Made by a program: the position numbers and the translations under genes. A model generated the notes under the pieces. That model was not told where the DNA came from. It saw nothing but the letters and a program-made list of their open reading frames with translations, and made no database searches. DNA of 64,000 nucleotides, taken from positions 1 through 64,000 of the forward strand of contig JALJEE010003211.1 in the NCBI GenBank assembly GCA_023231475.1, given 5' to 3'. Source of the stretch: Seison nebaliae. Lineage: Eukaryota > Rotifera > Pararotatoria > Seisonacea > Seisonidae. Positions 1-12,358 of the stretch are shown here, piece after piece; position 1 is the stretch's first letter; each line of letters opens with the position of its first letter.

Positions 1-130
1 TTTTCAAATTTATCTCGTCATTCGCCTCTTGAATAATAGTATCAACCATTGTCTGCGTGAGATTATCAGTTGGCAAACTGAGATCGTCCTCCGCTTCTTC
101 ATTAGCTTTATTATTTTTTATAGTTGACAT
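1..130 (-). CDS. 5' end of an unrecognised protein, cut by the window edge
   Basis: A minus-strand ATG at 130 opens a frame that runs off the left edge. The 43 visible residues are polar and acidic (MSTIKNNKANEEAEDD, then SLPTDNLTQTMVDTII). There is no signal peptide or recognisable domain. Calling it a real start is inference from the open frame and its head-to-tail position after the next gene on the same strand. Confidence 0.4.
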   Translation of the reverse strand, partial: MSTIKNNKANEEAEDDLSLPTDNLTQTMVDTIIQEANDEINLK

Positions 131-446
131 GTCAAAAAAAAAAAATTTTTTTCCCTTTTTTTTTGAAGATATTCTATTTTTTCCATCCTCTTTAATATAT
201 GATGTTTATTGATTCTATCCATATTCCATTTTAATTGTCAACAAAACATTTGAGGACTAATCAAACTCTCATCAAAGTAACTTCAAAACATGTTTTCCCA
301 ATAAGAAAACAAATTTTTTTCTTTTGTTTTTTTTTATCACCAAACAACAATTTATCACATTAAAATCAATAAAATTTTATCAAAAATAAATTTTTATTTA
401 TTTATTGAATGATATATCAAGACATATTGACGATGTCCATTTGAAA
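131..446. other. Intergenic spacer, AT-rich
   Basis: About 320 bases between two minus-strand genes, rich in A and T runs. It should hold the promoter of the left-edge gene and the 3' end of the VWA3-like gene. No specific site was recognised. Confidence 0.5.
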
Positions 447-3400
447 TTAGAATCCTAAAAAATACGAGATATAAGAAATGATTTCAAAGGAGAAAATAGT
501 GAAGGAAACACAAACTTGTTTTTTCTTAACAATTGATTCTATAATTAAATTCGACTTATTTGGTCGATCATATGCCAACGTGTATTCATCATAATTATTC
601 AAGTCTACATAACCGTTTTGATCAATTAACCATGATAGTTCATGACCATGAATATCCATTTGGAATTGAATGATATTAATCTTATTCTTTTGTCGTTTAC
701 CTACGAACTCTTTGTCCATATCTGAATTTGATTATTTTAATTTGGAATTCTTTAAATTCAAACTCTTTTCTCTTACGATAATCGTTATATCTTCCCAATC
801 CTTCTTATTCTTCGAAATGTTCAAGTAAAACGTTGAAATTCTTTCAAATCTCTTTTTCAGTTTCCACATAGCTTGTCGATTCTTCTCCAAAATATCTTAT
901 CGATATATTTAATTCAATAAGAATAATTTAATGAGAAAACGAAAAGAACTTTGATATGTAACGAATTCGTCTTGCAATTCTTCTGATTTATCATGAAGGA
1001 ATCCTGAAAATGTAAAAAAACTAAATTGAAGAAATTTAATAAAGAATTAGAAATTTGAAAAAAAATTGAAAACTTTTTAATTTTCGTCAAAAATTTTCCA
1101 CTAATTGTCTCATATTCATAAAACGTTTCAATAGTTATTGGAAGTTGAGATTTCTCATAATTTGACACCAAATTAAATTTATCTGAATCATAATGGAATT
1201 TTAATGAATTGTTGATGATATCTTTATCAAATTGAATAAGATTCTTAATAATTCCAGTTTTTGAAAAAGTTTTTTCACGAATGAATTCTGATAAAGAGAT
1301 CAATTGCTCTTTTTTTATTTTTGATTTAGTATCTTTCCATTCTTTCTCATAATAACGACTATATATTTTCGAACGTTTTATCTTACAATTTCGTTTCTTC
1401 TCGTTATCCAATAAATCTCCGAATGAAATTAACTTATCTTCATCTACTTCATGAGATAAGTTGACATTAAATGATTTTGATAGGAAGAAATTCTCTTTGA
1501 CAATTGGCAATTTGTGATTAAGAAGAGATTTATTTTTCTCCTTCGAATTCACCGACTTTAACTTCACCAAAATATTTTTATTCATTTCAATCAGTTTTAA
1601 TTCATTTCTTAGTAAACTGATAGCATTCGATAAGAATCGATTATCGATTTCAGTCAAATTCGAACAATCTTTAAACAGAAATTTGGAATTTGAAGAATTA
1701 TCAACTCAAAAGAAACTGTTTAGATGAAAATGAATTTTGCTTTTTGGTGATAATTCTAAAAATTCTTCGATGGATTTCTCGACTTTTGATGATAGAATAT
1801 TATAATTATAAATCAGTATGACCACTTCTAAATTCTGTAGATCTTCCTTCTTCTGTTCGTGAAATAAAGTCTAATGGTTTTGAGAAGAAAATAATTAAAG
1901 AAACGAAAAAAGTTCAAAATTCAAACTTTGAAGTTTTCCAAATCCAACAACAACGTACAATTTTTCATATTCTCATATTTGTTGGAGATGGATTGATAAT
2001 TCTGGAATGATTGAGTGACATTATCCGATAAATTTTTCTGGATATTCTCCAACCAAATGGTTATGGGCAATAAATTCTTTTCATTTAATTTTATTGGAGT
2101 TGAAGTAAAATAAGATTTGTTGGGAGAAGTTGTTTGAATATAAACATTATGTCCTAAATTGGAATTCTATAAACGAAATTTGAAATCTCTTCTGAATGTT
2201 TTATTATTAACCAAGAAATCCTTCAATTGTATCTTGATTACTTCCAAATAATCTTCCATCACTAACGAAACATCGATCAATATAAAATAATATTGAGATT
2301 TGTCGAAATAGTCGAATAGTTCCCAACGACTTTCTATCACTTCTGACAACTTATTCTTAATAATCTCATTCAGTTTATTTATCGTTTTCATGTAGTTGTT
2401 GAAGGAATTGTCGTCGATTTGGAAATGCCACATCTCATCTTCATATTGAATTGGTGGACTGAAGCGATCCTTGCAATATTTTGAGCAACTTAAAATATTG
2501 GACGATTTCTAAAAAATCTTTTTAAATTTTCTAAAAAAAACATTTCCTAAACTGAATTGTCGGTAAAGGATAATTCCAATTGGCTTAATTTTTTTGAACG
2601 ATGAATATTCTTTGTCATTTTCTCTAAACGAACTTCCTCGTAATATGGAGCGATCTTTAATCGCATATCGTCTTGACAATGTCGGAACGCTAATTTTTGT
2701 TCAGAAAAGAATTGAGGTATTGTCAATTTCATTGCTCTAATAGCATTCTCCCGAATCCACATCGTAACAGGACAATTCCATTCATTCTCCTCATTCAACG
2801 AATAATCTAAATATGTTTCAGTTAGTTTCTTTTTCAAATTTTTTAAAACTTTTTTCAATTTGACCATAAATATTTCGGAGAATTTTCAACGTTTCTTTCC
2901 CTTCTTCAATCTCGTTCCAAATCGGTGTTTGCCACGAATTATTGTGTACATCCTTCATCATTTCCAGATTAGTCGATTTGATTATTTCTGAAAATTGAAA
3001 AATGAAAATGTGAAGAAAAATTCTTGAAACTTTTCTTTTTACATATTTCCACAGCCGTTTCCTGCAATAATGATAGAAGTTTTTTTTCTGAAAATTTTTC
3101 TTTATTGTCCATGATAGTAAATAAGACGGATTGGGGACTGATGGAAATATAATAAAATTTTTTCGACTAATAAATTTCATTGAGAGATGATTATGTTGAT
3201 TGTAAAACTTGAAACTTTATCATATAATGACTCAAATCGATTCATATCGATATTATTCGTGACGAGTGAAGTATTGATATTTGAAAGATCGTTAAATAAA
3301 TCCATCCAAATAATGAATGCTGCTAGAGTGGTCGGAGAAGTGTCTTTCAGTTCCTTCTCAGATGAATAGAAGATATTAGAGAAATTTTCGTTGATCTTCC

Positions 3401-4238
3401 TAGAAACAAATTAAAATTTTTTATGAAAAATTTTATAATTTCCAACATGATACAATTGAATTGGGAGACTGATAAAAGATTCTCATACAAATATTCTTTC
3501 AAATAATTTAATGATGTTGAATAGTTTAATAAATCTTTTTTGGATAATATCGTGAAATCGGTGATGGACGGAAAGAATTGGTGGAAGTCGATGAGAATGA
3601 TTGAAGGAACATTTCCATCAAATTTCAAATATTCTAAATTTTTTATAGCAGAAATATTAATTTGGTATTGGATTCGTTCGTAATATATGGAAAGTGTTGT
3701 AGTTACCGATTGAATATATCGATAGAGAATTGATGAATCACATGTTAACTGTAAACAATGGGGATGAATTTATCAATTTTAATATCTCATTAAAAATCAT
3801 GGAATAAAACTTTATACTTATCATCATTGATTTTAAATATTTTGGGCTCATCTTTCCCAAACGATCTCTCGTATAACCTCTCAACAACATCTTCAATAAT
3901 TTAAGATTTGATAATTCAATTTTGATAAATTTTCATGCGTAATTTTCAAAAGAAATGTTATTGAAATGAGATAAATTGACAATATTTCAAGAAAATATTT
4001 TGTATAAAAATGGAAATTTAAATTAGGAAAAAGAAAGAAAGAAACCAGCAGAATTCTGTTTTTTACTAATATCGTGAAGAATTGTGGGAAGTAATAATTT
4101 TTTGTTTTTTAATCCATGAACATCCAGCCATTCCTGAGAAGAGGAAGGATGGGAAATGAAATCATAATAATTGGAAATCGAGCTTCCATATTTCTCTCTA
4201 ATACTATCGTAAAGTTCATTCATTTCACCTTCATTCAA
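447..4238 (-). CDS. Divergent VWA3-like protein with degenerate von Willebrand A domains (multi-exon, partly resolved)
   Basis: Several minus-strand coding blocks separated by short introns read as one gene. Exon 1 (4046-4238) holds QEWLDVHGLKNKKLLL and resembles the N-terminal WL-xx-HGL-KK segment of VWA3A/VWA3B. Exon 2 (3811-3890) ends NDDKYK. Exon 3 (from 3748) reads SSILYRYIQSV, then a hydrophobic strand IILIDFHQFF where VWA domains have a DxSxS MIDAS strand. A second such strand, FILIDVSLVMEDYL, lies at about 2260-2300 and a third block, INIIQFQMDIHG, at about 650-700. The MIDAS residues look lost, so metal binding is doubtful. Later exon boundaries (about 3700-447) were not fully resolved. 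VWA3 proteins are linked to motile cilia in other animals; that role here is inference. Alternative: an unrelated VWA-fold protein. Confidence 0.45.
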
Positions 4239-5371
4239 ACAATTTTACACGTCTTAATGCATTGATGAAATGTTATTTTAATGTTAGAACTCATGTTGTC
4301 ATGGTGATGGGAAAGGAAGGCTAATAAACAATCGAAGTAATAAATAAATTTATTATTTTAAGATATTATTTTTTAATGATTGAAAGATGTTTATTATTTT
4401 TGTTTATTCGCTCATTCAGGTTTGGAGTTAATAATTCAACGGTTTAAACAAAGGAGATGTTCGTTCACTAATTTGAATTCGATGGAGCTCATTAGATGAA
4501 CGTTCTCTCTATATGAAAGAGAGAAGTGTAGTCGATTTGTTTCGACGGATAATTGATAGTTGGGTGGGACCAAAATTGAAATTTACCAATTAACTAATGG
4601 ATAAATAAATTTCAGATTTTCGTGAAGAAGAAACACATTGAAATCGTCAAGGAAATAGTAGGATGTTACTCGCGTGGGAAATGGTTTAGTGAAAATAGAT
4701 GGCGTATTAAACGTTGAAGAATAAAATAAAGAAATTTAAAAGATTTTATGAGAAAAATTGAAAGAACGATTGTGAGATTAGGAAGTGGAGGGAAGATGAC
4801 GTACATGACCTAATCGAAATAATCGTGTAAGAAAACAGTTTCTTTTAAAATCGGAGATCTGATAGAAGAATAAGCTGCACAGGAAAACATTGGATGAGAT
4901 GATTGAAATGATGAGTTTAATGTTAGTGACTTGTCGAGTCTACACCGAATAAATAAAGGATGATATTAAAAGAAAAGTCGGGCAGTATGTCATTATTGAG
5001 ATGAGGAAGGTGAAAGGGATAAATCTGATTAGAAAATCTCCAAACAATAGGTTGAGAGACGTTGAGAGACTGAAAAGAAGCGTCCTCGTTATTCATCGTT
5101 CAACAACGAAGACAATAAAGAAGGAAGGCAAATAAAAGGTTGTTAATATATCGTGAAGGTCTTTCCTCCCTCAAATGTAGTTGACTTTCATAAAATTGCT
5201 ATCTCTCTCCCACTTACCGATGACATGCAGATTGAGATAAACTTTTTTAAATGACGACATATAATTTCGCCTGATTCGTCTCAATATAAATACCAATGAC
5301 TTTCGACCAAATGATTTACATTCACTAATATCTCTAGAATTTCTTTCTTTCAACCGGTTCACAATTCCACC
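4239..5371. other. Intergenic region with divergent promoters
   Basis: A gene-free stretch of about 1.1 kb between the divergent VWA3-like gene and the glutaredoxin gene. Apart from the TATA-like element listed separately, no repeat or RNA gene was recognised. Confidence 0.5.
5285..5292 (+). promoter_or_regulatory. TATA-box-like element of the glutaredoxin gene
   Basis: TATAAATA lies 80 bases upstream of the glutaredoxin ATG, at a distance that fits a core promoter with a 5' UTR of about 50 nt. The same octamer lies about 64 bases upstream of the secreted WAP-type gene at 40600. Its function is inferred from position only. Confidence 0.45.
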
Positions 5372-6016
5372 ATGACTACCGTTACATACCGTCAACAATA
5401 CTATGGCAATAATCAGAATAATTACCAGAATAGTCTAGTCGAATATTATCTGCGCAATAGTAGGCAACCAATTCTCCTGTTCGGTAGTGCTCAATGTTCG
5501 TTCTGTGTCAAAGCCACAGCTTTTCTTAACTCCTACTCCATCCCTTACGAGTACATTGATGTCACTCAACTTGATCAAAGTGTTCTAAAATATGAGTTCG
5601 AAAATATGACGGGAGCTTCCACAATTCCTCGAATTTTCATTAACAATTATTGCATCGGCGGATACGACGACTTAATCCGATTAGCTCAACAAGGATTCTT
5701 AAGGAATTTCATTCCCAAAACTAATCAAACTACTAAACAACAATCTCCCGCCAACTACGTTTCCAGACAGTCGAGCACTCATCGACGACCTGTGAACAAG
5801 CAATACCGTCATTCCATCAATATCGCCCAAGAGAAACATCAACATCAACCAAACATGTACAATAAATCGACGAAGCCGCCAATTCCAACTCGACCAAAAT
5901 CGGACGGCGTCGTCCTTCGGACAATGAACCAACGACCAGTCAATAGTGAAAAAAACCGACGACCAATTTCAATGCCTCAAACAAACCATCGAAGTAGCCG
6001 TCGATGGGTTTATTAG
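5372..6016 (+). CDS. Glutaredoxin with a long basic disordered tail
   Basis: A 214-residue intact single-exon ORF. Residues 24-115 form a thioredoxin-fold glutaredoxin. The redox motif CSFC (Cys42, Cys45) makes it a dithiol type, STIPRIFI carries the cis-proline (Pro86), and CIGGYDDL is the glutathione-binding GG motif. These enzymes reduce protein disulfides and glutathionylated proteins with glutathione. Residues 116-214 are Gln/Pro/Arg-rich and disordered, giving about twice the usual length of about 100. The ATG has a good context (CACCATG) and a TATA-like box 80 bases upstream. No targeting peptide is evident, so a cytosolic site is likely. Confidence 0.92.
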   Translation: MTTVTYRQQYYGNNQNNYQNSLVEYYLRNSRQPILLFGSAQCSFCVKATAFLNSYSIPYEYIDVTQLDQSVLKYEFENMTGASTIPRIFINNYCIGGYDDLIRLAQQGFLRNFIPKTNQTTKQQSPANYVSRQSSTHRRPVNKQYRHSINIAQEKHQHQPNMYNKSTKPPIPTRPKSDGVVLRTMNQRPVNSEKNRRPISMPQTNHRSSRRWVY

Positions 6017-7668
6017 AATAGTAGACAAAAGAAAAATTAGGAAAAATTATAATCCAGAAAAATTATAATTTGATATACTCAGGTAAAAACTAATTCCTCA
6101 TTTGAACATTATATTCCAACCAAAACAAAATGTACATTATCTTTTCTCAAATCTTTTCACTTCTTCTCATCTTAATATTCCGTTATTATTACGTCACATT
6201 ACCATAATCAATAATCGAAAATTTTAATCCATTTATCGAAAACATAACAAACTAACAAGTAAGTGAACAGATTCTCTTTTTTCATTTTGACCATCTGTTT
6301 ATTTTTCATTGTTTTTTACTCAACACAAATGGACTGAACCATATTCGATTGATCAATCAATTATCTATTTGATCAACACCAAAAGAAAATATTTCTTTTA
6401 TTTATTAATTTTATGATATTAAATAAAAAAAACTTTATGGAAAATTAAATTTTCAAAATTTGGAAAGTTCAATTCGGAATTTTCTTTTTCAATTAAGTTC
6501 ATTTCTATGATATCTGATTCATATGTATCACATGAATTTTCTATAAATTTGAAGTGGATGAAATCATAAAATTTCATTAAACTAACATAATCACCGCGTA
6601 ACATCCATATCACCACATAATCAAGTAAGAACAATAAAATGAACATGAGAACAATCATATAATTATCAAATTTATATTTTGCTTGATTTTTATATCTTTT
6701 TATATTTAGTTATTATTATTATTTATTGATTAAAATTCCCGTGCTAATATGTTATATTAGAACTAATAGTTAGTAACTATTAGTCATTGTTATTTATTTC
6801 GAATTAGAAGATGAAATGTTGTCACATTGATAAATTTCAACTTAATACACGAATAGGACTCTAGCATAACCCTCAACCACTTCAAAATAGAATTGGACAT
6901 GTGAAATAAATGTTATCTAACTCGTCTCTGAATAATTACCCTTCCTACATCTGCCGAGGTCATAGCTTACTTTTTGCCAATTGTGCTTTCGAAACATTCA
7001 ATTGTGTCCCATTACATTTAGTTCTCTACAATATATCACATCTTTTACAACTAACTTTTTATTTAAAGGTTAATATTGTAGTTGATACCTCCACAATTTG
7101 AGAATGTCTATGACATATGTTCTTATGATTTGGACGTTCATTGAATTATTTCATAGTGTTTAAGACAAGAACAATAAAGATCTTTAACATTTACAGTGAT
7201 CTATCTCATTTTCTTTTTAATTTACCCCGAAAGGATTTGATTTTATAATATATAAATAAAAAATAGAATAAATGAAAACTTTTCAATATTTAATTAGTTA
7301 TCCAAAAAATATGATAAAATGAAATGAAATTAGATGAAATTAATGAAAGTGATATCAGATTATATGGTTATGTGGAAGTTGAAGTACATTTATAATGAAA
7401 AATAAATCGAAACATGACATGAAAGCGATAAATGGAATAAATATTATTTTTCTGTCAAGATTTTTAAGAGAAAAACTTGAAAAATTTTAAGATAAAATGT
7501 ATGAAATTGAATCGGAGAAATTATTCGAAGACTGTTAATAGAACATGAATTGAATCTTCCCTCAACATTTGACTATGTACAGATGGAACACATGTCAGAT
7601 TATCATTTGTGTGTTAATGAACTGATCAAACTAGTTTCCTTACAATTCATCGTGTTCTGATTTTCTTA
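6017..7668. other. Intergenic region between convergent genes
   Basis: About 1.65 kb, AT-rich. The best open frame (minus, 6419-6658, 79 residues) starts with a hydrophobic stretch but has no family resemblance and poor codon character. I see no supportable gene or repeat. Confidence 0.45.
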
Positions 7669-9045
7669 TTAATTTTCATCTGCTCCATACAATTCCTTTC
7701 CATATAATTCGGTGAGATTCCGATATTCAGTTGTTCTGATTTTCGCATATTTCACATAATCGAAATCGATTGACGAATAAAGCGATTGAGTGAATGACCA
7801 AATAATCCATAAGAGATGAGACGCCAACATAAATTTCTTAATTCTGTTCAAAATTTTCAATGTTTCCTTTTCAATGTCGTCTTGATTCTCTTCGCTGTCA
7901 CCATTCTCCTGATTATGCTTATGATTTCCTTTACCGTTCATTATGGAACTAGTCACTCCATTAACTTTCTTATTCTCACCATTATTCATATGATTATTCT
8001 CATCATTATTCATATTCTTATTATCGTTTTGGAATCGTTTCGTCTTTTCTATTCTTCGACGACAAGTCACATAATCTCGAATGAATCGTATTTGAAATTT
8101 ATTTGATGGTAATTGAGAATAGTCTACCGTTTCCAATCCGGCGAATTCAACAAAATGATTAGCAATATCAAATTCAGGATAATTAAATCCTGAATATTCG
8201 AAATCGATAAAATTCATTTTATCTATAAATTTAATGATTGGAATTGAATTATAAAAATGTTTTGAAAATAAAACTTTTTTCTTCTGAATAAATTATATTG
8301 TTGGATAAGAGATCATTATGACAGAATACTAATTCACTGTGATCATTTTCCAAAAATTTTGATAATAAATCGATTTCCTTCACCAATTCCATATGACTAC
8401 TCCATCCATGGATTTTCCTTTCAAATATCACTTCCGTTAATATATTGACCAATTTGTACATCATTTCAAATGTACTCGTCAATCCATAATTATCAATCTT
8501 TTTCGATAATGATGTCATATCAGCCAAATGGAATCGTGCCATTTCTTCTGCAATTAATCTTTGAAAAGTTTTCTTTAATAGAATTGAATTTGAAGTGAAA
8601 GAAGAAGAACTTTGATAATTTTTCATTTTTCAAATCCATTGGTGATAATGGTCGACCTTCCTGATATTGATAAATCATTCCATTGCAGAATGTTCCGATG
8701 ATTCCAGCAGCTAGATGGTTTTGGTGGAGAATGTTGATCTTTTCAATCTCACTAACACGATCGAGAAAAATATGAGTTCCATATCCATAGACGCGCATCA
8801 AAAGTTTCTCATTTCCATGTTTGATTTGATATAAGGAATTGGTGACTCCTCCTGTCAATTCCTTATTTGGAAATTATGATAAATATTTATTGAAAAAAAT
8901 AAAGATAAACTTTAAATATAATTTCGTCACAATTCCATTCAGGTAGAACGATATTAATGAGATATTTAATTGACTTATCAGCATTATTCCTATCAAAATT
9001 AATCGAGGACAATTCGAATCGATTAATCTGATTAATTTCAGTCAT
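7669..9045 (-). CDS. ETNK: Ethanolamine kinase (Kennedy pathway)
   Basis: Four exons (8911-9045, 8611-8861, 8275-8558, 7669-8222) give 407 residues. The protein phosphorylates ethanolamine in the first cytosolic step of CDP-ethanolamine synthesis. Lines of evidence are GGVTN near residue 50, LMRVYG (lysine/ATP-lobe strand), the Brenner motif HNDLLSNN with catalytic Asp211, and IDFEYSG with metal-binding Asp230 followed by DIANHFVEFAG, which is the ethanolamine rather than choline kinase form. The C-lobe carries an insertion of about 55 residues rich in Asn, Lys and Glu before KFMLASHLLW. Introns are 49, 52 and 52 bp, all starting GTT. The ATG at 9045 is preferred because the upstream in-frame extension is hydrophobic and unlike the family. 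Confidence 0.92.
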
Positions 9046-10675
9046 ATTGAGAGAAATAAAGAAAGAAAACAGAAGAAAAGAATAGTCTCTATAAAAAAAA
9101 ATCAAATTTGCTCTATTTTCTTTTGTCTTTAAAATTTTGTTTTTCTTTCATTTATATATCGAACAATTTTGGAAAAGTTTTAAGGCGTGAACCAAAAGAA
9201 GATACTCCCTGAAATATATGAAAACACTTATATGAAGTTACATAGGCAAAAAAAAATTAATTATAAAATTTAATTGACAAATTGAGAGACAAAGTTGGAG
9301 ATAATATCGTTTCTTTTCATTTTCATAAGAAAACATAAGAGAAAAACTCCAAAATTATATGAAATTTCTTAGTCATTCATTTCTCAGCTAATCATTCAAC
9401 AAGTTGAATGTGCATAAAACGTCAACTTTTTTTCTTCCAATCAACTTTAACAAATCCAAATAATTTACAGACTTCGAGACACATGAGAATTCTCTCATTT
9501 TTTTTTCGTTTTAGCTTGTGAACTCGCGTGAGAAATATTTTCTTATCGTTCTATAAGTGTGTTCCAATTCAATATCAAATTCCACATCCAACTTCATCAC
9601 TATGATGATTATGTAATCGTTATGGTACGATTATCTTAATGAAACATGTCACTGTGTTACATTGAGAACGGAAAGACATTACTCCATCAATCTTTCAATG
9701 AATAATTAAGAGGAGAAAGATGAAATCGTAAAAAATGACCAACACTTACATCAACTCACCATCATATAAACATTCGTTCAACGCAAACATTGACAGAAAT
9801 TAGGTATGACTGACTGACTGACTAAAAAAATTGAACGAATCGTCCAATTTAATCTACTTCTCTATAATAACTTACTGAACGTAGGACTACTTGTCCACTT
9901 GGACATTTATTAAAGAAATATTTTTATTCTGATGGACATTTCTTTCTTACTTAGTTTTTCTCGTCTAATCGATTTCATTGAATAAGTGTTCGTTGTGATG
10001 TGTTGAAGAATTGTCTAGTTAGCAACGAATGAACTTTAATTTTATTCTGTTTATGTCCTTATTAGTTAGTACCTTAACAGTTATCTATTTATACAAATTC
10101 TTCAGTCTTCCATATATTATGTGGGAAAATGTGGAAAGGAAATTTTTTTGAAAAATGTGATAAGCAAATTGAAAAGTTTGTTAAGAGAATGAAGAACTAT
10201 ACTTACAAACTGACAAAATCTCACATACTTTCTCATCCGACCAATTTATGGCTGACTGAATTTATTAAATTCAGTTTAAGTTAGAAAGAATTCTCAAATT
10301 TCCTTCAATGAGAATTTGATGAATACAATGAGAATATTATATGAGGGAAACAACAAGTAAACGTAAGTTACGATTGTAACTATAACGAGAACGTGTCATA
10401 AAATGCAGTGAACATGTTATTCATATTTCCAGTAGAACAGTTGGTTTCTTTTCATCAAATTTTTTATTATTATTTCATCAAACAGAAAAGATAGACGACC
10501 TTGATGAAACTGAAAAGAATTGTCGACTTAAAATTAGACGAGTTGAGAATTAACATAAATGACAGAAATTTTGACGAAAAATAATAATATTTTATTTGAA
10601 AAAGATTAAGCAATGTCTCAAAAAGAAAAGTAATCGAAAAATAGAGGAAAAATTGAATAAAAAAAAATTAATAAA
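9046..10675. other. Intergenic region
   Basis: About 1.6 kb between the start of the ethanolamine kinase gene and the 3' end of TIM10. A short tandem (ctga) run sits near 9809-9823. No gene, RNA or element could be supported. Confidence 0.5.
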
Positions 10676-11089
10676 TTATTCAGGTTTTATTGTTCCCATT
10701 GCTGTGGATGGATCTGGTGCTTGACCAGGAACACCACCATTTGGACTGGCAGAAGCCACTAATTTTTGTCCGACTAGATCGTGAACGTCCAAATATTTCG
10801 CCACACAACGATCCAGACAAACATTCTCTCCTTTCGACAAATCTGAATTACGATAAGAACTTCCTATGCATTTCTCTCGACATGACGACACCATTCTGAA
10901 ATGAGAAGCAGATGTTTTTATTGTAAACGACCAAATTGAAGTTTTTTATTAAATCGATATTTTTTTTTTTCGAGGGAAGAAAAAGAAAGAATTAAAAGAA
11001 ATTACTAACAATACTCACCGTTCATATAAATCTTTCATCATTTCAACTTCAAGACTATTGATAAATTCCATTTGACTTTGTTGATTCAT
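10676..11089 (-). CDS. TIMM10: Mitochondrial import chaperone TIM10
   Basis: Two exons (11019-11089 and 10676-10895) separated by a 123-bp intron, GTGAGT to CAG, give 96 residues. The twin CX3C signature is present as CREKC and CLDRC, 16 residues apart. LEVEMMKDLYERM before it and LSKGENVCLDRCVAKYLD after it are typical of TIM10 rather than TIM9, TIM8 or TIM13. Small TIMs form a hexamer that carries hydrophobic precursors across the intermembrane space. The C-terminal tail is Pro/Gly-rich and a little longer than usual. Its donor site is the only GTGAGT among the introns placed here. Confidence 0.94.
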
Positions 11090-12358
11090 GATTGTGCTTG
11101 GAGAAATGACGGCAGACTAACTATTTTTATTTGAAATAAACGAGTTGCAATTACGATGTGCTAGCAATGGTTAAAGCTTAAAATTTGAATTTTCGAAAAA
11201 TTTTAATACTGATTTGTTTTCCATTTTAGTGAATATTGATTGGAATTACTGCATCTATGTCAATTACGCGCAGATTAATGCGCGTATTAATACGTATACG
11301 TCAAACATCTAATTGAATTTAACTGAAATTTCATTTTCTTTTTCATTTTTAGAAAAGAATACATAGTTTATCTATTTAATTTCAATATTTATATAAGGGT
11401 GCCTCATGAAAAATGGAAATATAAAAGTCTACCCTGAGAGGCAGGGTAGCATTAGGGGTGTTGATATGGATGGAGAACTTTGAAGATGGTTTGAAGAATG
11501 TCATCTATCAATTTTCTCCATCCACATCAACTTCTTTTAATGCTATGACTTCTCGTACAACTAATGATACGGCAATCTCCAGATAATTCTGGAGAATTCT
11601 TCTTTCAATCATATAATGATTGATAGACTGAAATGAATAATTACATATCAATATTTCCTATTTATCTGGAAAAATCTTGGGTTGGACATTCAGTCAAAGA
11701 TATTTTAAATTGGGAAATGAAATAAGAACAAATCAGCAAATCAATTTATCTCATCCCACAAGGTGGATAATATCGTCAAATAAGAAATAATGCTTATTGA
11801 AACGTTTGGTTCAAATTAAATACTCATTTTATTTTAATAATGCTCAATATATATCCTAACGATATTATTTAATTATTATAAAATCAAATCCCAATCCCAA
11901 CCAATCCCCCCAGGATGAATTAAAAAGAAAATGAGATAATTCACTGTACATGAGAAAATGACAAATGGGATTCTTCGCTAGAATGAATTTAAAAAATAAG
12001 AAGAACGCTTCAATCCGCTGATAGAAAACATATATGCTTTATTAAATAGACTTACAACAACCAAGAAACATTCTAATTGTTCTGTTATATGAAACGGTCG
12101 AGATTTAGCAAGAACTTATGAGTGTTGGACAAAGAAACTACAAAGCCAGAAAAGTAGTAAATGACGAATAATTATTATTATCATTCAATTTCAATCCAAT
12201 TTCCTTAATGGAATTATAACTTTATTAATAATTTTTCTTCATCTTTATCATAATAAATTTTTTGAATTCTTAATTATTCTTATCACATTTATAAAGAAAA
12301 GTTAATTGAAGAATTAACGAACAAAAAGAGACATGATGAGAGGATTAATTTCTAAAAA
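11090..12358. other. Intergenic region containing hairpins
   Basis: About 1.27 kb between the TIM10 start and the 3' end of the TTC19-like gene. The only structured features are the two inverted repeats near 11429-11545, listed separately, and a short palindrome around 11605-11625. Confidence 0.5.
11447..11545. repeat. Imperfect inverted repeat, pre-miRNA-sized hairpin
   Basis: Arms 11447-11477 and 11514-11545 pair over about 31 positions. The matched blocks are TAGCATTA (8), GTTGAT (6) and TGGATGGAGAA (11), with a small internal mismatch region and a loop of about 36 nt. The size suits a microRNA precursor or a short hairpin repeat. No family was recognised. Confidence 0.5.

Noticed and set aside
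6910-7101. 63-residue plus-strand frame
   Set aside because: It has an ATG and some cysteines, but no homologous pattern, no exon partners and no promoter signal.
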